This document shows positions 11,896 to 24,016 of a DNA stretch of 64,000 bases, piece after piece. This DNA is from Saxidomus purpurata. Lineage: Eukaryota; Mollusca; Bivalvia; Venerida; Veneridae. The stretch covers positions 18,342,595-18,406,594 of the forward strand of contig JAFMSR010000018.1 of the NCBI GenBank assembly GCA_022818135.1, in the 5' to 3' direction. The position numbers and the translations under genes were made by a program. The first letter of the stretch is position 1; each line of letters opens with the position of its first letter. Below the pieces are notes generated by a model. The model saw only the letters and a list, made by a program, of their open reading frames with translations, searched no databases and had not been told where the DNA came from.

Positions 11896-12172
11896 TTTGA
11901 CAGCGAAAACTATTATACATGTTACATGTAACAGTAATTCAACATTTCGATTGAGGGAAGGCTAAAAAAGTAAAAGTTCTTTCACAAGAGTTCTTTTTAT
12001 TACTGCAGCACAGTAAAAAAAAATACACCCCATGTAATACACATGTATATCATATTTAAATTTCTGCGATTTCTTTATTAATTCAAAGTATATGAAGTCT
12101 TCGAACTATTCATGGCTACACAGCGGACTTTTAACTTACAGTGAATGCGCATCACTAATTTGGTAGTGTCGA

Positions 12173-12199
12173 TGCGTGCGTGCGTGTGTGCGTGCGTGC
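12173..12199. repeat. (TGCG)n microsatellite, unit 1
   Basis: A short, interrupted tetranucleotide tract of about 27 bp. The same locus is 96, 51 and 31 bp long in units 2, 3 and 4. Confidence 0.85.
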
Positions 12200-12225
12200 T
12201 GGTTTATACGATCACTCACATGTAG

Positions 12226-12669
12226 TCACCTTGGTGGCGCCTGTCGAATTTTTAATATTTTATTTGGAGATATTTTAAGATATTTGATATCTTGTTAGAG
12301 ATTTAAAGTTGAAAATAAAGACGTGTCAACCAGTTGGTATCCGGCTGTATTAAATATACCAGAACTGACCCGCTATTCCCGTGAATGTATTTTAGAGTTT
12401 TATGGTTGGTACCGGTTATCATATATGACCAACGCCCCCCCCCCCTCTCACCCACCCCCACCCCCGCACATTGGTTATTTTAGGTTTCAGGGGACAGTGC
12501 AAGATACAGGACTTAATCCGTATTTATTCAATACAATATAGAATATTTTTAGAGATGTATTGCGTATGGTCGTGGGTTGCTGTTTTGAGTGTGGTTGGCT
12601 TGCGCTATGTAGCATGACGAGCCATTGCGGTTTTGAGTATAGCTGTGGTATTCTCTGTCTCGCGTACTC
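12226..12669. repeat. Unit 2 entry block with C-rich insertion
   Basis: 12226-12375 repeats 8277-8425. About 200 bases that unit 1 lacks follow, including C-rich tracts near 12429-12470. No coding signal. Confidence 0.55.
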
Positions 12670-12900
12670 GAATATGGCTGTGTTGTTGGGTACGGTTGTT
12701 ACACTGAGCATGGTTGCTGTTTTGAGGATGACTGTGGTACTGAGTATAGCTGCAGTTTTGGCAAGGGCTGTGGTACTGAGTATAGCTGCAGTTTTGACAA
12801 GTGCCGTGGTACTGAGTATAGCTGCAGTTTTGTCAAAGGCTGTGGTGCTGAGTATAGCTGCAGTTTTGACGAGGGCTGTGGTACTGAGTATATATTATGG
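12670..12900. repeat. 36-bp minisatellite, unit 2
   Basis: About five regular copies plus degenerate ones of a 36-bp unit containing 'gtggtactgagtatagctgc' and 'agttttg'. Because 36 is a multiple of three, an open frame of 128 codons (12560-12946) runs through it with a V-L-S-I-A-A-V-L pattern. Nothing else supports it as a gene. Confidence 0.8.
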
Positions 12901-13854
12901 CAGCGACGGATCCGGAACTGATTATTCTGATAATTTATCTGTTTAGTTTGATTTCCTAATCAGTGCGATATAATCCCCAAACCTCACACATTGAAACCAA
13001 GAAACATAAGAACAGCAGTTCAATGTTAACAACTTCATTTTGTTGAAACTTACTGAAGCGTTTAACTAAAACTGTTCTAATTATAGACAGCAGAGGGCCA
13101 TCTTTGAGGGAAAAGATCTCGTATGGTGATGTGAAAGTTTGAATTAAACCCATCGTGCGTTTGAGGAATTTGTCACTGAAGTTTTCATATAATTCTATTC
13201 TTCTAAATATCAAACAAATTATCAGCATTTCGCTCATGATAAGAAATAGTTTGTATACACGAGGTATTACACTTTTTTTACGGAATGTTACTGATGCTAA
13301 AGAGTATCCTACCATACATAACTGGAAAATCTTTGTTATGCAACACATGTGTATTTGTAATTTACTTAAGCTTAGAACTTATATTAATCTGCCGCTGGTT
13401 TCTCCGTGATGTCTTTGTATCACTGATGCACATGAACACCCGTGCCTGCCCGACGTTCAGATAGACATGTACAGGTTTATTTGACGGAATTATATGAGGG
13501 AAACTTCAACAACAACACGGGTCCTTCAGAAGACTTCTTTATGATTTATATGGTCATCAGCGTTTCAGCTCACGCATTCATCAGGATAATACAAATAAAT
13601 AACAACGGACGTGACGTCAAAACATTTTTGACACGCGTTTTTTTTCTTTGAAAACACTGAAATCATACCAAATTTATCAGACTTGCGGGGCAAAATACAT
13701 TATATACATATAGTACGAAAACGTTTTATGGATCTGTGCCACACTCATACTGTCACCAGTATACATTTGTTTCAAAAAGAGCTAAAATATTTCAGTTTCT
13801 GTAGGGCTTGCGATCGAGCGTCCAGTAGAGTTTGCCACCGTATTGTTTTGCTGA

Positions 13855-14135
13855 CATTGCAGTCGAATTTGCCGTATATGTTTCCGTAAAGTTCGATGTC
13901 GAATACGTAGAGTTAGATGTCGAATACGAAGAATTAGATGTCGAATACCTAGAATTAGATGTCGAATACATAGAATTAGATGTCGAATGCATAGAGTTAG
14001 CCATCGAATTCATAGAGTTAGCCGTCGTATGCTTCCCGTAGTGTTAGTCGCCGTATCAGTTCTTTAGAGTAAGCACCGTATGTTTCCGTAGTGTTAGCCA
14101 CCATTTGTTTCCGTAGAGTTACTCGCCTCACTAAG
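13855..14135. repeat. 21-25-bp minisatellite 3' of FReP gene 2
   Basis: The most regular of the four arrays: consecutive 21-bp copies of 'gaattagatgtcgaatac' type, then the 'gtttccgtagtgttagccg' type. Confidence 0.75.
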
Positions 14136-14350
14136 TTATGTTTCCGTCGCATGTTTCCGCAGAAATTGAAGACACATTTTAGCTCTTCTGTAACAGTTGT
14201 GATTTTATCGTGATAACTTCGGCAGCCGCATTGCACTTTTCCATAGATTGTATATCAAGGTCACAATATAAATAAACTTTAAATTTTTCGCTCACGACAT
14301 AACATACTCATATTTGTAATTTACGATTGCCAAATAACTTCGCCATTGTA

Positions 14351-15667
14351 TCATTCAGATCTAAATTTCATTTCGGTAAAATCAATGAAATATACTTTAA
14401 AGCGGTACCAGAAAATGCTAGACAATCCATCATCGAGTTTACTGTATCTCCCGTTTAATCCACTGTATAAGCATGCATTATACCACCATGCCCCAGTGTA
14501 TGTTTGCGCACAGTGAGTACTCCTTGCATCATTATCTCTGTTTTTTGTTGAAAATTTCATTCCATTATGATACGACAAAGAGTCTCCGCAGCTGCCACCG
14601 GTGAACGCAGAGAAAGACAGGGTGTAATTCGTCGTACTATATACAGCGTGGCATTTTTCATCATTTTTCCCAGCGCCTAGATCGATTCTCAAATCGTAGT
14701 TACCAGTAGATGTAAGCACACTGAGGTAATCGTTTCCTAGCCAAAATTCGCCATTAACATCCCCAAAGCCGACCTTGTAGTCGGACCAGCGCCGATTGAA
14801 GTCGACCGAGCCGTCCTTCCTGCGTTGAAACACAGTCCAACCACCGCCATCCGTCTCTTGGTCACAAAACACGCGTACAGCAGGTCCTAAACCATTAGGA
14901 TATATTGTGTATACACCACTTTCAGAGTAATTGTCCTTTCCTAAATGTTCTAAACACGATTTAAACCGATCAGGTGTCTTTTCTAAGTCAGTGTTACTTT
15001 TATCTAATACCGGTATTTCATAACTTGAACCTTCTGTCGCGACAGTATGAAGTTCTTCCTTTTCTTCAAAATGTTCGGTGACCTTTGCAATTTCTTCAAA
15101 TTGTGCTGTTAGATTGTCATAAACTTCTTGTTTAAATTTCGCAGTTTCTTTAAAATATTCAGTTAGATTGTCATACATTTCTTGCCTGAGTTTCGCAATT
15201 TCTTTATAGACAATTGATTTCACTGAATTAGTTACCTCTTGTTTGATCCTTTCGCCTGAGAACCTATCGTTAAATTCATCGAGCAGCTTTCTCGTATTCG
15301 CATTCCGATCTTTTTCGACTGCAACACCTTGAAGAAATCTTGGAAAGTTGCTCTTCAATGACTTAACATCTTCTGAAACAAACTCTAAATCTCTGCTTAT
15401 TTTACCGCTGTCTCTTTTCGAACTTAAAACAGCATCTGTTTGTCCCGTTCCCTCAACAACCTCCGTTACATTTTCAATCATTTCCTCCAAGTGTTCAAGT
15501 TTTTCCAACACTGATTCAGTATCGGCTTTTCTCAGCTTAATCTCCAAAGTTTGTCTTGCTTCAACTATTTCAATATCTTGTTTCAGTTTACGCAAACTTA
15601 AAACAGCAATGCATAAATGGAACACACACAACAACGTTACAGGGAATAGAAATACCCCGTAAGCCAT
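14351..15667 (-). CDS. Fibrinogen-related protein (FReP) 2, divergent copy, 438 aa
   Basis: Same architecture as FReP 1: hydrophobic residues 4-24, coiled-coil stalk, FReD about 234-436 with FCD, GGGWTVFQRR, HCAQ and GAWWYNAC intact. It is the most divergent copy. The third 18-residue stalk repeat is truncated (about 192-200), removing one N-glycosylation site. Seven residues are missing in frame after AVY (near 343), where paralogues have a GFRIGPE-like segment. FYRGW is changed to FNRRW. The C-terminal segment reads SSIFWYRFKVYF, so the usual W-x-x-W-K motif is lost. Prolines occur at 9 (in the hydrophobic segment) and 109. The frame is open throughout, so it is either a diversified receptor or a copy under relaxed constraint. 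Confidence 0.88.
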   Translation of the reverse strand: MAYGVFLFPVTLLCVFHLCIAVLSLRKLKQDIEIVEARQTLEIKLRKADTESVLEKLEHLEEMIENVTEVVEGTGQTDAVLSSKRDSGKISRDLEFVSEDVKSLKSNFPRFLQGVAVEKDRNANTRKLLDEFNDRFSGERIKQEVTNSVKSIVYKEIAKLRQEMYDNLTEYFKETAKFKQEVYDNLTAQFEEIAKVTEHFEEKEELHTVATEGSSYEIPVLDKSNTDLEKTPDRFKSCLEHLGKDNYSESGVYTIYPNGLGPAVRVFCDQETDGGGWTVFQRRKDGSVDFNRRWSDYKVGFGDVNGEFWLGNDYLSVLTSTGNYDLRIDLGAGKNDEKCHAVYSTTNYTLSFSAFTGGSCGDSLSYHNGMKFSTKNRDNDARSTHCAQTYTGAWWYNACLYSGLNGRYSKLDDGLSSIFWYRFKVYFIDFTEMKFRSE

Positions 15668-15919
15668 TGCTATTGTTTATAATTAATCCAACTATCGTTA
15701 TAATGAGTATTTTCTTCAGCTCTGCTGTTGGATTTATTCAGTGTAAACATATACAAGTACTTACACAAATGAACTAAAGTTACGTCAACTTTTTGAAACC
15801 ACATACTTCAGGAATATACCATGTGCGTGACACAATTGGTCTCCTACTTTGCTAATGGTTTCCGTTGTATGAACAACACCTATAGATATGTACTTAAATT
15901 TTCATTCTCGATTGCGAAA

Positions 15920-16130
15920 CAAGTTGTTTACAACTTAGATTACTCGCTCTCGGCACTCATTCCAGATGAAATCAATCTCGAATACAAGAGAGAAGCAGTG
16001 TGGAATATATGGGTATTGCCTAAGTACACAACCGCCGTGGCACTGGTGGGGATCAAACCCGGGGCCCCGCAATCCTGAGTCAAACACGCTGTAGTGAGCA
16101 TACTCAAAATGCAACACAGAAACCTTCATT
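15920..16130 (-). repeat. SINE-like remnant in 5' flank, unit 2
   Basis: Orthologous in position to the remnant at 11690-11895. The B-box-like core reads GGTTTGATCCCCACC on the minus strand. Confidence 0.45.
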
Positions 16131-16404
16131 TGACAGCGAAAACTATTATACATGTGACATGTAACAGTAATTCATCATTTCGATTGAGGGAAGGTTAACA
16201 AAGTTAAAATTCTTTCACAAGAGGTCTTTTTATTACTGCAGCACAGTAAAAAATATACATCCCATGTCATACACATGCATATTATATTTAAATTGCTGCG
16301 ATTTCTTTATTAATTCAAAGTATATGAAGTCTTCGAACTATTCATGGCTACGCAACGGAATTTTAACTTACAGTACATGCGCATCACTAATTTGGTAATG
16401 CCGA

Positions 16405-16499
<95 letters not shown>

Positions 16500-16500
16500 T
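16405..16500. repeat. (TGCG)n microsatellite, unit 2 (longest)
   Basis: About 24 uninterrupted copies of the tetranucleotide over 96 bp. The A-C-V-R and A-R-T-H open frames on the two strands are artefacts of it. Confidence 0.95.
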
Positions 16501-16794
16501 GGTGTATACGATTACTCACGTATGTACACTGTCCCGCTGTCTCAGTATATGAGGGGCGGGTTCCTTTAAAACACTCGCATAGCCGAATCATGAAAACTGA
16601 CTGACGAAAATTAAAATTACTATAAGTATTTGGACCCCCAACTTTGACCTGAACGAAAAAAAATTAAACATTTTCTGTGCACATTTTACCTTGATTATTT
16701 TTTCCCAACAGAAAATCGTCCTTGGAAATTTCAAACTTTTCTAGAACAGTGACGTCGTTATGTAAAGATGTGGAATTTTAAGGGTCTTTTTCTA

Positions 16795-18093
16795 CGGCGA
16801 CTCGCTGTTGTTTACATTAAACGACATCTCTGCAGATATTCAATTTCGGACGTTCCAGCTAATAAAACGCTATGAAAAGCAAAAAAAAAAAAAAAAAACG
16901 TGTAATCATTCTTTAGAAGAGCTGTCCCTCATAAGTGACAATTTTCCCAGGCTGTGTCCTTGGTCGTCAAGGTAGGGAGCCGGTACTTGCGCATGGTACT
17001 TTATTTCCATGTGCTGAACATTTCTTTTAAATTCATTTAAAAACCTTTCAATGTATATCCTGAGATTTACAATCCGGACATGGACATGTGTATATATATA
17101 GGATTTTAAACTGTCTGACCTCTAAGTGTGACCTTGATCTTCAAGGTAAGGACGCTGGACTTGCATGTCACACTGATTGCCATCTCCACGCGCTCAAAAA
17201 TTGTGCCATGTTATTTAAAAATCCTTCAATGCATGACAGAGTTACCACGTAAACAGGATTCCATTACCTTTAAACTCTGTTTGAATTAAACTCAGTGTGC
17301 GTTTGAGGTATTTGTTACTGAAGATTTTATATAATTATGTTCTTCTAAATATTAAAGTGGAATTATGCTCATTTTTTTTTTCAAGTAAAAAGCCAGCTAA
17401 AATAGGTGTGTGTAAAAAGGGTAGAGGAAATAATAGCTCTTAACCCAATACACCAAACGGCGACTCGCTGTTGTTTACATTAAACGCCATCTCTGCAGAT
17501 ATTCAATTTCGGACGTGCTATGATAAACAACATTCTTAACAAGAGCTGTCCCTCGTAAGTGACTATTTCCCCCAAAGAGATGGCTCATAGGCTGTGTCCT
17601 TGGTCGTCAAGGTAGGGAACAGGTACTTGCGCATGGCACTTTATTTCCATGTGCTGAACATTTCTTCTAATTTATTTAAAAATCTTTCGATGTATAACCT
17701 GATATTTACAATCCGGACATGGACATGTGTATATATACAGGATTCTAAACTCTCTGACCTCTAAGTGTGACCTTGATCTTCAAGGTAAGGACGATGGACT
17801 TGCATGTCACAATTGCCATCTCCACGCGCTCAAAAATTGTGCCATGTAATTTTAAAATCCTTCAATGCATGACAGAGTTACCATGTAAACAGCATTCCAT
17901 TACCTTTAAACTTTAAGTGTTTGAATTAAACTCAGTGTGCGTTTGAGGTTTTTGTCACTAAAGATTTTATATAATTATATTCTTCTAAATATTAAAGTGG
18001 AATTATGCTCATTTTCAAGTGAAAATCCTGCTGAAATAGGTGTGTGTAAAAAAGGGTAGAGGAAATAATAGCTCTTAACCCAATACACCAAAC
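16795..18093. repeat. Tandemly duplicated spacer segment (663 + 636 bp)
   Basis: 16795-17457 is repeated at 17458-18093. Both start 'cggcgactcgctgttgttta' and end near 'caatacaccaaac'. Units 4 (21950-22610) and the terminal spacer (26445 onward) have one copy. Each copy contains a partial pearl-like element ('aagagctgtccctc', 'gtgaccttgatcttcaaggt'). This accounts for the greater length of unit 3. Confidence 0.8.
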
Positions 18094-19059
18094 TCTTCCT
18101 GCTACCAGTACGAAATAATAACTTTCCAAATATTACTTTTCCTATTTTGACTGGGGCAGTCTTTAAAAAAATTGCATACAAGGGTTGCTTCCCTTCCACT
18201 GCTGAAATCTCTACCAACAACAACAACAAACACAAGGGAATTCACTGCGAAGAAACGAACTATTATTTTATTATTTTGATTTTTAATTTCTAAAGCACCA
18301 ACTTCAAATACTAATGCGGCATTATCCATATTTAACACATTTAAATGCACAGCAACCGAAAATTGCTTTTATAAAACTGTCACCAAATATACACTATGTG
18401 CAGTAATATAAGATGCGCATAATGTCACTTTAAACAAATTATCAGTATTTCGCTTATGATAAGAAATAGTTTGTATACACGAGATATTACACTTTTTTAC
18501 GGAATGTTACAGATGCTTAAGAGTATCCTATCATACATAACTGGAAAATCTTGGTTATGCAACACATTTGCTTTTGTAATTTACTTAAGCTTAAAACTTA
18601 TATTAATGTCTGCCGCTGGTTTCTCCGTGTTTTCTTTGTATCACTGATGCGCATGAACACCCGTGCCAGCCCGCCGTTCAGTCAGACATGTACAGGTTTA
18701 TTTGCCGGAAGTATATGAGGGAAACTTCAACAACACCACATGTTCTTCAGAAGACTTCTTTATGATTTATATGGTCATCAACGTTCCGGCTGACGCATTC
18801 ATCAGGATAATACAGATAATAACAACAGATGTAACGTCCACGTTTTTTCCTCTTTGAAACCCCTGAAATCATACCACAATTATCCGACTTGCGGGGCAAT
18901 ATACATTATACATATAGTTCAGAAAAGTTTTATTGATCTTGCCACATGAATACTGTCACCAGTATACATTTGTTTCACGTATAGCTGAAAAATGTGTGTT
19001 TCCGTAGAGCTTGCGATCGAGCGTTCTGTAGAACGCTTTGCCACCGTATGGTTTTGCTG

Positions 19060-19255
19060 ACGTTGCAGTCGAATTTGCCGTACATGTTTCCGTTAAGTTA
19101 TATGTCGAATGCGTAGAGTTAGATGTCGAATGCGCAGAGTTAGCCATCGAAGTCGTAGAGTTAGTCTACGTATGCCTTCCGTAGTGTTAGCCGCCGTATG
19201 TTTCCGTAGTGTTAGCACCGTATATTTCCGTAGTGTTAGCCGCAGGTTACTCGCC
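19060..19255. repeat. 21-25-bp minisatellite 3' of FReP gene 3
   Basis: Same two motifs as at 9541 and 13855, with fewer 21-bp and more 'gtttccgtagtgttag' copies. Confidence 0.7.
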
Positions 19256-19495
19256 TCACTAAGTTATGTTCACGTCGCATGTTTCCGCAGGAATTGCATA
19301 CACATTTTAGCTTTTATGTAATAGTAGTGATGTTATCGTGATAACATCGTCAGCCGCATTGTACTTTTCCATAGATTGTATATCAAGGTCATTTGAAATT
19401 TTTCGCTCACACTGAATGTTTTTAGGTATAACTTACTCATATTTACACATGCCAGTTTGTAATTTTCGATTGCTCAATACCTTGCCATTGTATCA

Positions 19496-20863
19496 TTATT
19501 TAAATTTCATTTCTGAAAATTTAGAGTAAAAGTTATACTTCCTTTTCCAATGGTACCAGTAAATGCCAGATCCTCCTTGATCGAGTTTAGTGCCGTACCT
19601 CCCATTTAATCCACTGTGTAAGCATGCATTATACCACCATGCCCCAGTGTATGCTTGCGCACAGTGAGTACTGCTTGCATCATTATCTCTGTTTTTTGTT
19701 GAAAATTTTATTCCATTATGATACGACAAAGAGTCTCCACAGCTGCCACCGGTGAACGCAGAGAGAGACAGGGTGTAATTCGTCGTTTCTGGTCCTATAC
19801 GGAACCCACTATATACAGCGTGGCATTTTTCATCATTTTCCCAAGCAACTAGATCGATTCTCAAATCGTGGTTACCAGTAGATGTAAGCACACTGAGGTA
19901 ATCGTTTCCTAGCCAAAATTCGCCATCAAGATCCCCAAAGCCGACCTTGTAGTCGGACCAGCCCCGATAGAAGTCGACCGAGCCGTCCTTCCTGCGCTGA
20001 AACACAGTCCAACCACCGCCATCCGTCTCTTGGTCACAAAACACGCGTACGGCAGGTCCTAAACCATTAGGATATATTGTGTATACACCACTTTCAGAGT
20101 AACCGCCCTTTCCTAAGAGTTCTAAACACGATTTAAACCGATCAGATGTATTTTCTAAGTCAGTGTTACTTTTATCTAATACCGGTATTTCATAACCTGA
20201 ACATTCTGTCGCGACAGTATATAGTTCTTCCTTTTCTTCAAAATGTTCGATAAGATTATTATAAACGCATTGCCTGAACTTTGCAATTTCTTCAAATTGT
20301 ACTGTTAGATTATCATAAACTTCTTGTTTAAATTTCGCAGTTTCTTCAAAATGTTCAGTTAGATTGTCATGAATTTCTTGCCTGAGTTTTGCAATTTCTT
20401 TGTAGACAATTGATTTCACTGAATTTGTTACCTCTTGTTTGATCCTTTCGCCTGAGAACCTATCGTTCAATTCATCGAGCAGCTTTCTCGTATTCACATT
20501 CCGATCTTTTTCGACTGCAAAACCTTGAAGAAGTCTTAGAAAGTTGCTCTTCAATGACTTAACATCTTCTGAAACAAACTCTAAATCTCTGCTTATTTTA
20601 CCGCTGCCTCCTTTCGAACTTAAAACAGCATCTGTTTGTCCCGTTCCCTCAACTACCTCCGTTACATTTTCAATCATTTCCTCCAAGTGTTCAAGTTTTT
20701 CCAACACTGATTCAGTATCGGCTTTTCTCAGCTTATTCTCCAAAGTTTGTCTTGCTTCAACTATGTCAATATCTTGTTTCAGTTTACGCAAACTTAAAAC
20801 AGCAATGCATAAATGGAACACACACAACAACGTTACAGAGAATAGAAACACCCCGTAAGCCAT
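19496..20863 (-). CDS. Fibrinogen-related protein (FReP) 3, single exon, 455 aa
   Basis: Hydrophobic residues 4-24, coiled-coil stalk with three 18-residue repeats (about 156-209), FReD about 243-454. All FReD landmarks are present: FCD, GGGWTVFQRR, DGSVDFYRGW, GEFWLGN, NRDND, HCAQ, GAWWYNAC, WKR and KFSEMKFK. Differences from FReP 1 include a cysteine at 199 in the third stalk repeat (RQCVYNN), another at 221, and loss of the third sequon (NLT to NLI). The stalk cysteines could allow inter-chain disulfides in an oligomer (inference). The pocket-adjacent segment reads DQGGSGIYWYHW. It probably acts as an extracellular pattern-recognition protein, as for other molluscan FRePs; no ligand can be deduced. 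Confidence 0.92.
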   Translation of the reverse strand: MAYGVFLFSVTLLCVFHLCIAVLSLRKLKQDIDIVEARQTLENKLRKADTESVLEKLEHLEEMIENVTEVVEGTGQTDAVLSSKGGSGKISRDLEFVSEDVKSLKSNFLRLLQGFAVEKDRNVNTRKLLDELNDRFSGERIKQEVTNSVKSIVYKEIAKLRQEIHDNLTEHFEETAKFKQEVYDNLTVQFEEIAKFRQCVYNNLIEHFEEKEELYTVATECSGYEIPVLDKSNTDLENTSDRFKSCLELLGKGGYSESGVYTIYPNGLGPAVRVFCDQETDGGGWTVFQRRKDGSVDFYRGWSDYKVGFGDLDGEFWLGNDYLSVLTSTGNHDLRIDLVAWENDEKCHAVYSGFRIGPETTNYTLSLSAFTGGSCGDSLSYHNGIKFSTKNRDNDASSTHCAQAYTGAWWYNACLHSGLNGRYGTKLDQGGSGIYWYHWKRKYNFYSKFSEMKFK

Positions 20864-21119
20864 TGCTATTGTTTGTATTTAATCCAACTATCGTTATAAT
20901 GAGTATTTTCTTCAGCTCTGCTGTTGGATTTATTCAGCGTAAACATATACAAGTACTTACACAAATGAACTAAAGTTACGTCAACTTTTTTAAACCACAT
21001 ACTTCAGGAATATACCATGTGCGTGACACAATTGGTCTCCTACTTTGCTAATGATTTCCGTTGTATGAACAACACTTATACATATGTCCTAAAATTTTCA
21101 TTCTCGATTGCGAAACAAG

Positions 21120-21325
21120 TTGTTTACAACTTAGAGTACTCGCTCTCGGCACTCATTCCAGATGAAATCAATCTCGAATACAAGAGAGAGGCAGTGTGGA
21201 ATATATGTGTATTGCCTAAGGACACAACCGCCGTGGCACTGGTGGGGATCAAACCAAGGGCCCCCCGATCCTGAGTCAAACACGCTGTAGTGAGCATACT
21301 CAAAATGCAACACAGAAACCTTCAT
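21120..21325 (-). repeat. SINE-like remnant in 5' flank, unit 3
   Basis: Same position and tail as at 11690. The B-box core is more degenerate. Confidence 0.4.
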
Positions 21326-21600
21326 TTGGCAGCGAAAACTATTATACATGTGACATGTAACGGTAATTCATCATTTCGATTGAGGGAAAGTTAACACAGT
21401 TAAAGTTCTTTCACAAGAGGTCTTTTTATTACTGCAGCACAGTAACAAATATACATACCATGTCATACACATGCATATTATATTTAAATTGCTGCGATTT
21501 CTTTATTAATTCAAAGTATATGAAGTGTTCGAACTATTCATGGCTACGCAACGGAATTTTAACTTACAGTACATGCGCATCACTAATTTGGTAGTGTCGA

Positions 21601-21651
21601 TGCGTGCGTGCGTGCGTGCATGCGTGCGTGCGTGCGTGCGTACGTGCGTGC
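21601..21651. repeat. (TGCG)n microsatellite, unit 3
   Basis: About 51 bp, interrupted by TGCA and TACG variants. Confidence 0.9.
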
Positions 21652-21949
21652 TGGTGTATACGATCACTCACGTATGTACACTGTCCCGCTGTCTCAGTAT
21701 ATGAGGGGCGGGTTCCTTCAAAACACTCGCATAGCCCAATCATGAAAACTGACTGAAGAAAATTAAAATTACTATAAGTATTTGGAGCCCCAACTTTGAC
21801 CTGAACGAAAAAAATTAAACATTTTCTGTGCACATTTTACCTTGATTATTTTTTACCTACAGAAAATCGTCCTTGGAAATTTCAAACTTTTCTAGAACAG
21901 TGACATCGTTACGTAAAGATGTGGAATTTTAAGGGTTTTTTTCTACGGC

Positions 21950-22610
21950 GGCTCGCTGTTGTTTACATTAAACGACATATCTGCAGATATTCAATTTCGG
22001 ACGTTCCAGCTAATAAAACGCTATGAAAAGCAAAAAAAAAAAAAAACAAAAACGTGTAATCATTCTTTAGAAGAGCTGTCCCTCATAAGTGACAATTTTC
22101 CCAGGCTGTGTCCTTGGTCGTCAAGGTAGGGAACCGGTACTTGCGGATGGCACTTTATTTCCATGTGCTGAACATTTCTTTTAAATTCATTTAAAAACCT
22201 TTCAATGTATATCCTGAGATTTACAATCCGGACATGGACATGTATATATAGGATTTTAAACTGTCTGACCTCTAAGTGTGACCTTGATCTTCAAGGTAAG
22301 GACGCTGGACTTGCATTTCACACTGATTGCCATCTCCACGCGCTCAAAAATTGTGCCATGTTATTTAAAAATCCTTCAATGCATGACAGAGTTACCACGT
22401 AAACAGGATTCCATTACCTTTAAACTCTAAGTGTTTGAATTAAACTCAGTGTGCGTTTGAGGTATTTGTTACTGAAGTTTTTATATAATTATGTTCTTCT
22501 AAATATTAAAGTGGAATTATGCTCATTTTTTTTCAAGTAAAAATCCAGCTAAAATAGGTGTGTGTAAAAAGGGTAGAGGAAATAATAGCTTTTAACCCAA
22601 TACACCAAAC
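21950..22610. repeat. Pearl-like spacer, single copy, unit 4
   Basis: Corresponds to one copy of the duplicated spacer at 16795-18093, including 'aagagctgtccctcataagt' and the two-unit 'gtgaccttgatcttcaaggt' core. It is followed by a shared CAA-rich tract near 22727. Confidence 0.65.
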
Positions 22611-23584
22611 TCTTCCTGCTACCAGTACGAAATAATAACTTTCCAAGTATTACTTTGCCTATTTCGACTGGGGCAGTCTTTTTAAAAAAAATGAGTTGCT
22701 TCCCTTCCACTGCTGAAATCTCTACCAACAACAACAACAACAAACACAAGGGAAATCACTGCGAAGAAACGAACTATTATTTTATTAGTCCGATTTTTTT
22801 AATTTCTAAAGCACCAACTTCAAATACTAATGCGGCATTATCATTAATTTAACACATTTAAATGCACAGCAACCGAAAATTGCTTTATAAAACTGTCACC
22901 AAAAATACACTATGTGCAGTAAGATGCGCGTAATGTCACTTTAAACAAATTATCAGCATTTCGCTTATGATAAGAAATGTTTTGTATACACGAGATATTA
23001 CACTTTTTTACGGAATGTTACAGATGCTTAAGAGTATCCTATCATACATAACTGGAAAATCTTCGTTATGCAACGCATGCGCATTTTTAATTTACTTAAG
23101 CTTAAAACTTATATCAATCTGCCGCTGGTTACTCCGTGATTTCTTTGTATCACGGATGCGCATGAACACCCGTGCCAGTCCGGCGATCAGACAGACATGT
23201 ACAGGTTTATTTTCCGGAATTATATGAGGGAAAATTCAACAACAGCACATGTTCTTCAAAAGACTTCTGTATGATTTATATGGTCATCAACGTTTCAGCT
23301 GACGCATTCATCTGGATAATACAAATAAATAACAACGGACGTGACGTCAAAACATTTTGACGCACGTTTTTTTTCTTTGAAATCACTGAAATCATACCAC
23401 AATTATCAGACTTGCGGGACAAAATACATTATATATTTAGTACGGAAAAGTTTTATTGATCTATGCCACATGAATACTGTCACCAGTATACATTTGTTTC
23501 ACGTATAGCTGAAAAATGCGTGTTCCCCTAGGGCTTGCGATCGAGCGTTCTGTAGATTTTGCCACCGTATGGTTTTGCTGACTT

Positions 23585-23800
23585 TGCAGTCGAATTTGCC
23601 GTACATGTTTCCGTAAAGTTAGATGTCGAATACGTAGAGTTAGATGTCGAATGCATAGAGTCAGCCATCGAATTCGTTGAGTTAGCCTTCGTATGCCTAC
23701 CGTAGTGTTAGCCGCCGTATGTTTCCGTAGTGTTAGCGCCGTTTGTTTCCGTAGTGTTAGTCGCCGTTTGTTTCCGCAGAGTTATTCGCCTCACTAAGTT
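23585..23800. repeat. 21-25-bp minisatellite 3' of FReP gene 4
   Basis: Same two motifs as in the other three units. Confidence 0.7.
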
Positions 23801-24016
23801 ATGTTCCCGTCGCATGTTTCCGCATGACTTGCAGAGAAATTTTAGCTATTATGTAACAGTAGTGATTTTACCGTGATGACTGCACTTTTCCATAGATTGT
23901 ATATCATGGTCACTTTAAATTTTTCGCTCACAATGAATGTTTTTTGGCATAACATACTCATATTTACACATGCCAGTTTGTAATTTACGATTGCTCAATA
24001 CCTTGCCATTGTATCA

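Noticed and set aside
12560..12946. 128-codon frame with V-L-S-I-A-A-V-L repeats
   Set aside because: Arises from a 36-bp minisatellite with a multiple-of-three period. The other unit has no equivalent frame.
16310..16604. Frames encoding A-R-T-H and A-C-V-R repeats
   Set aside because: Direct translation of the (TGCG)n microsatellite.
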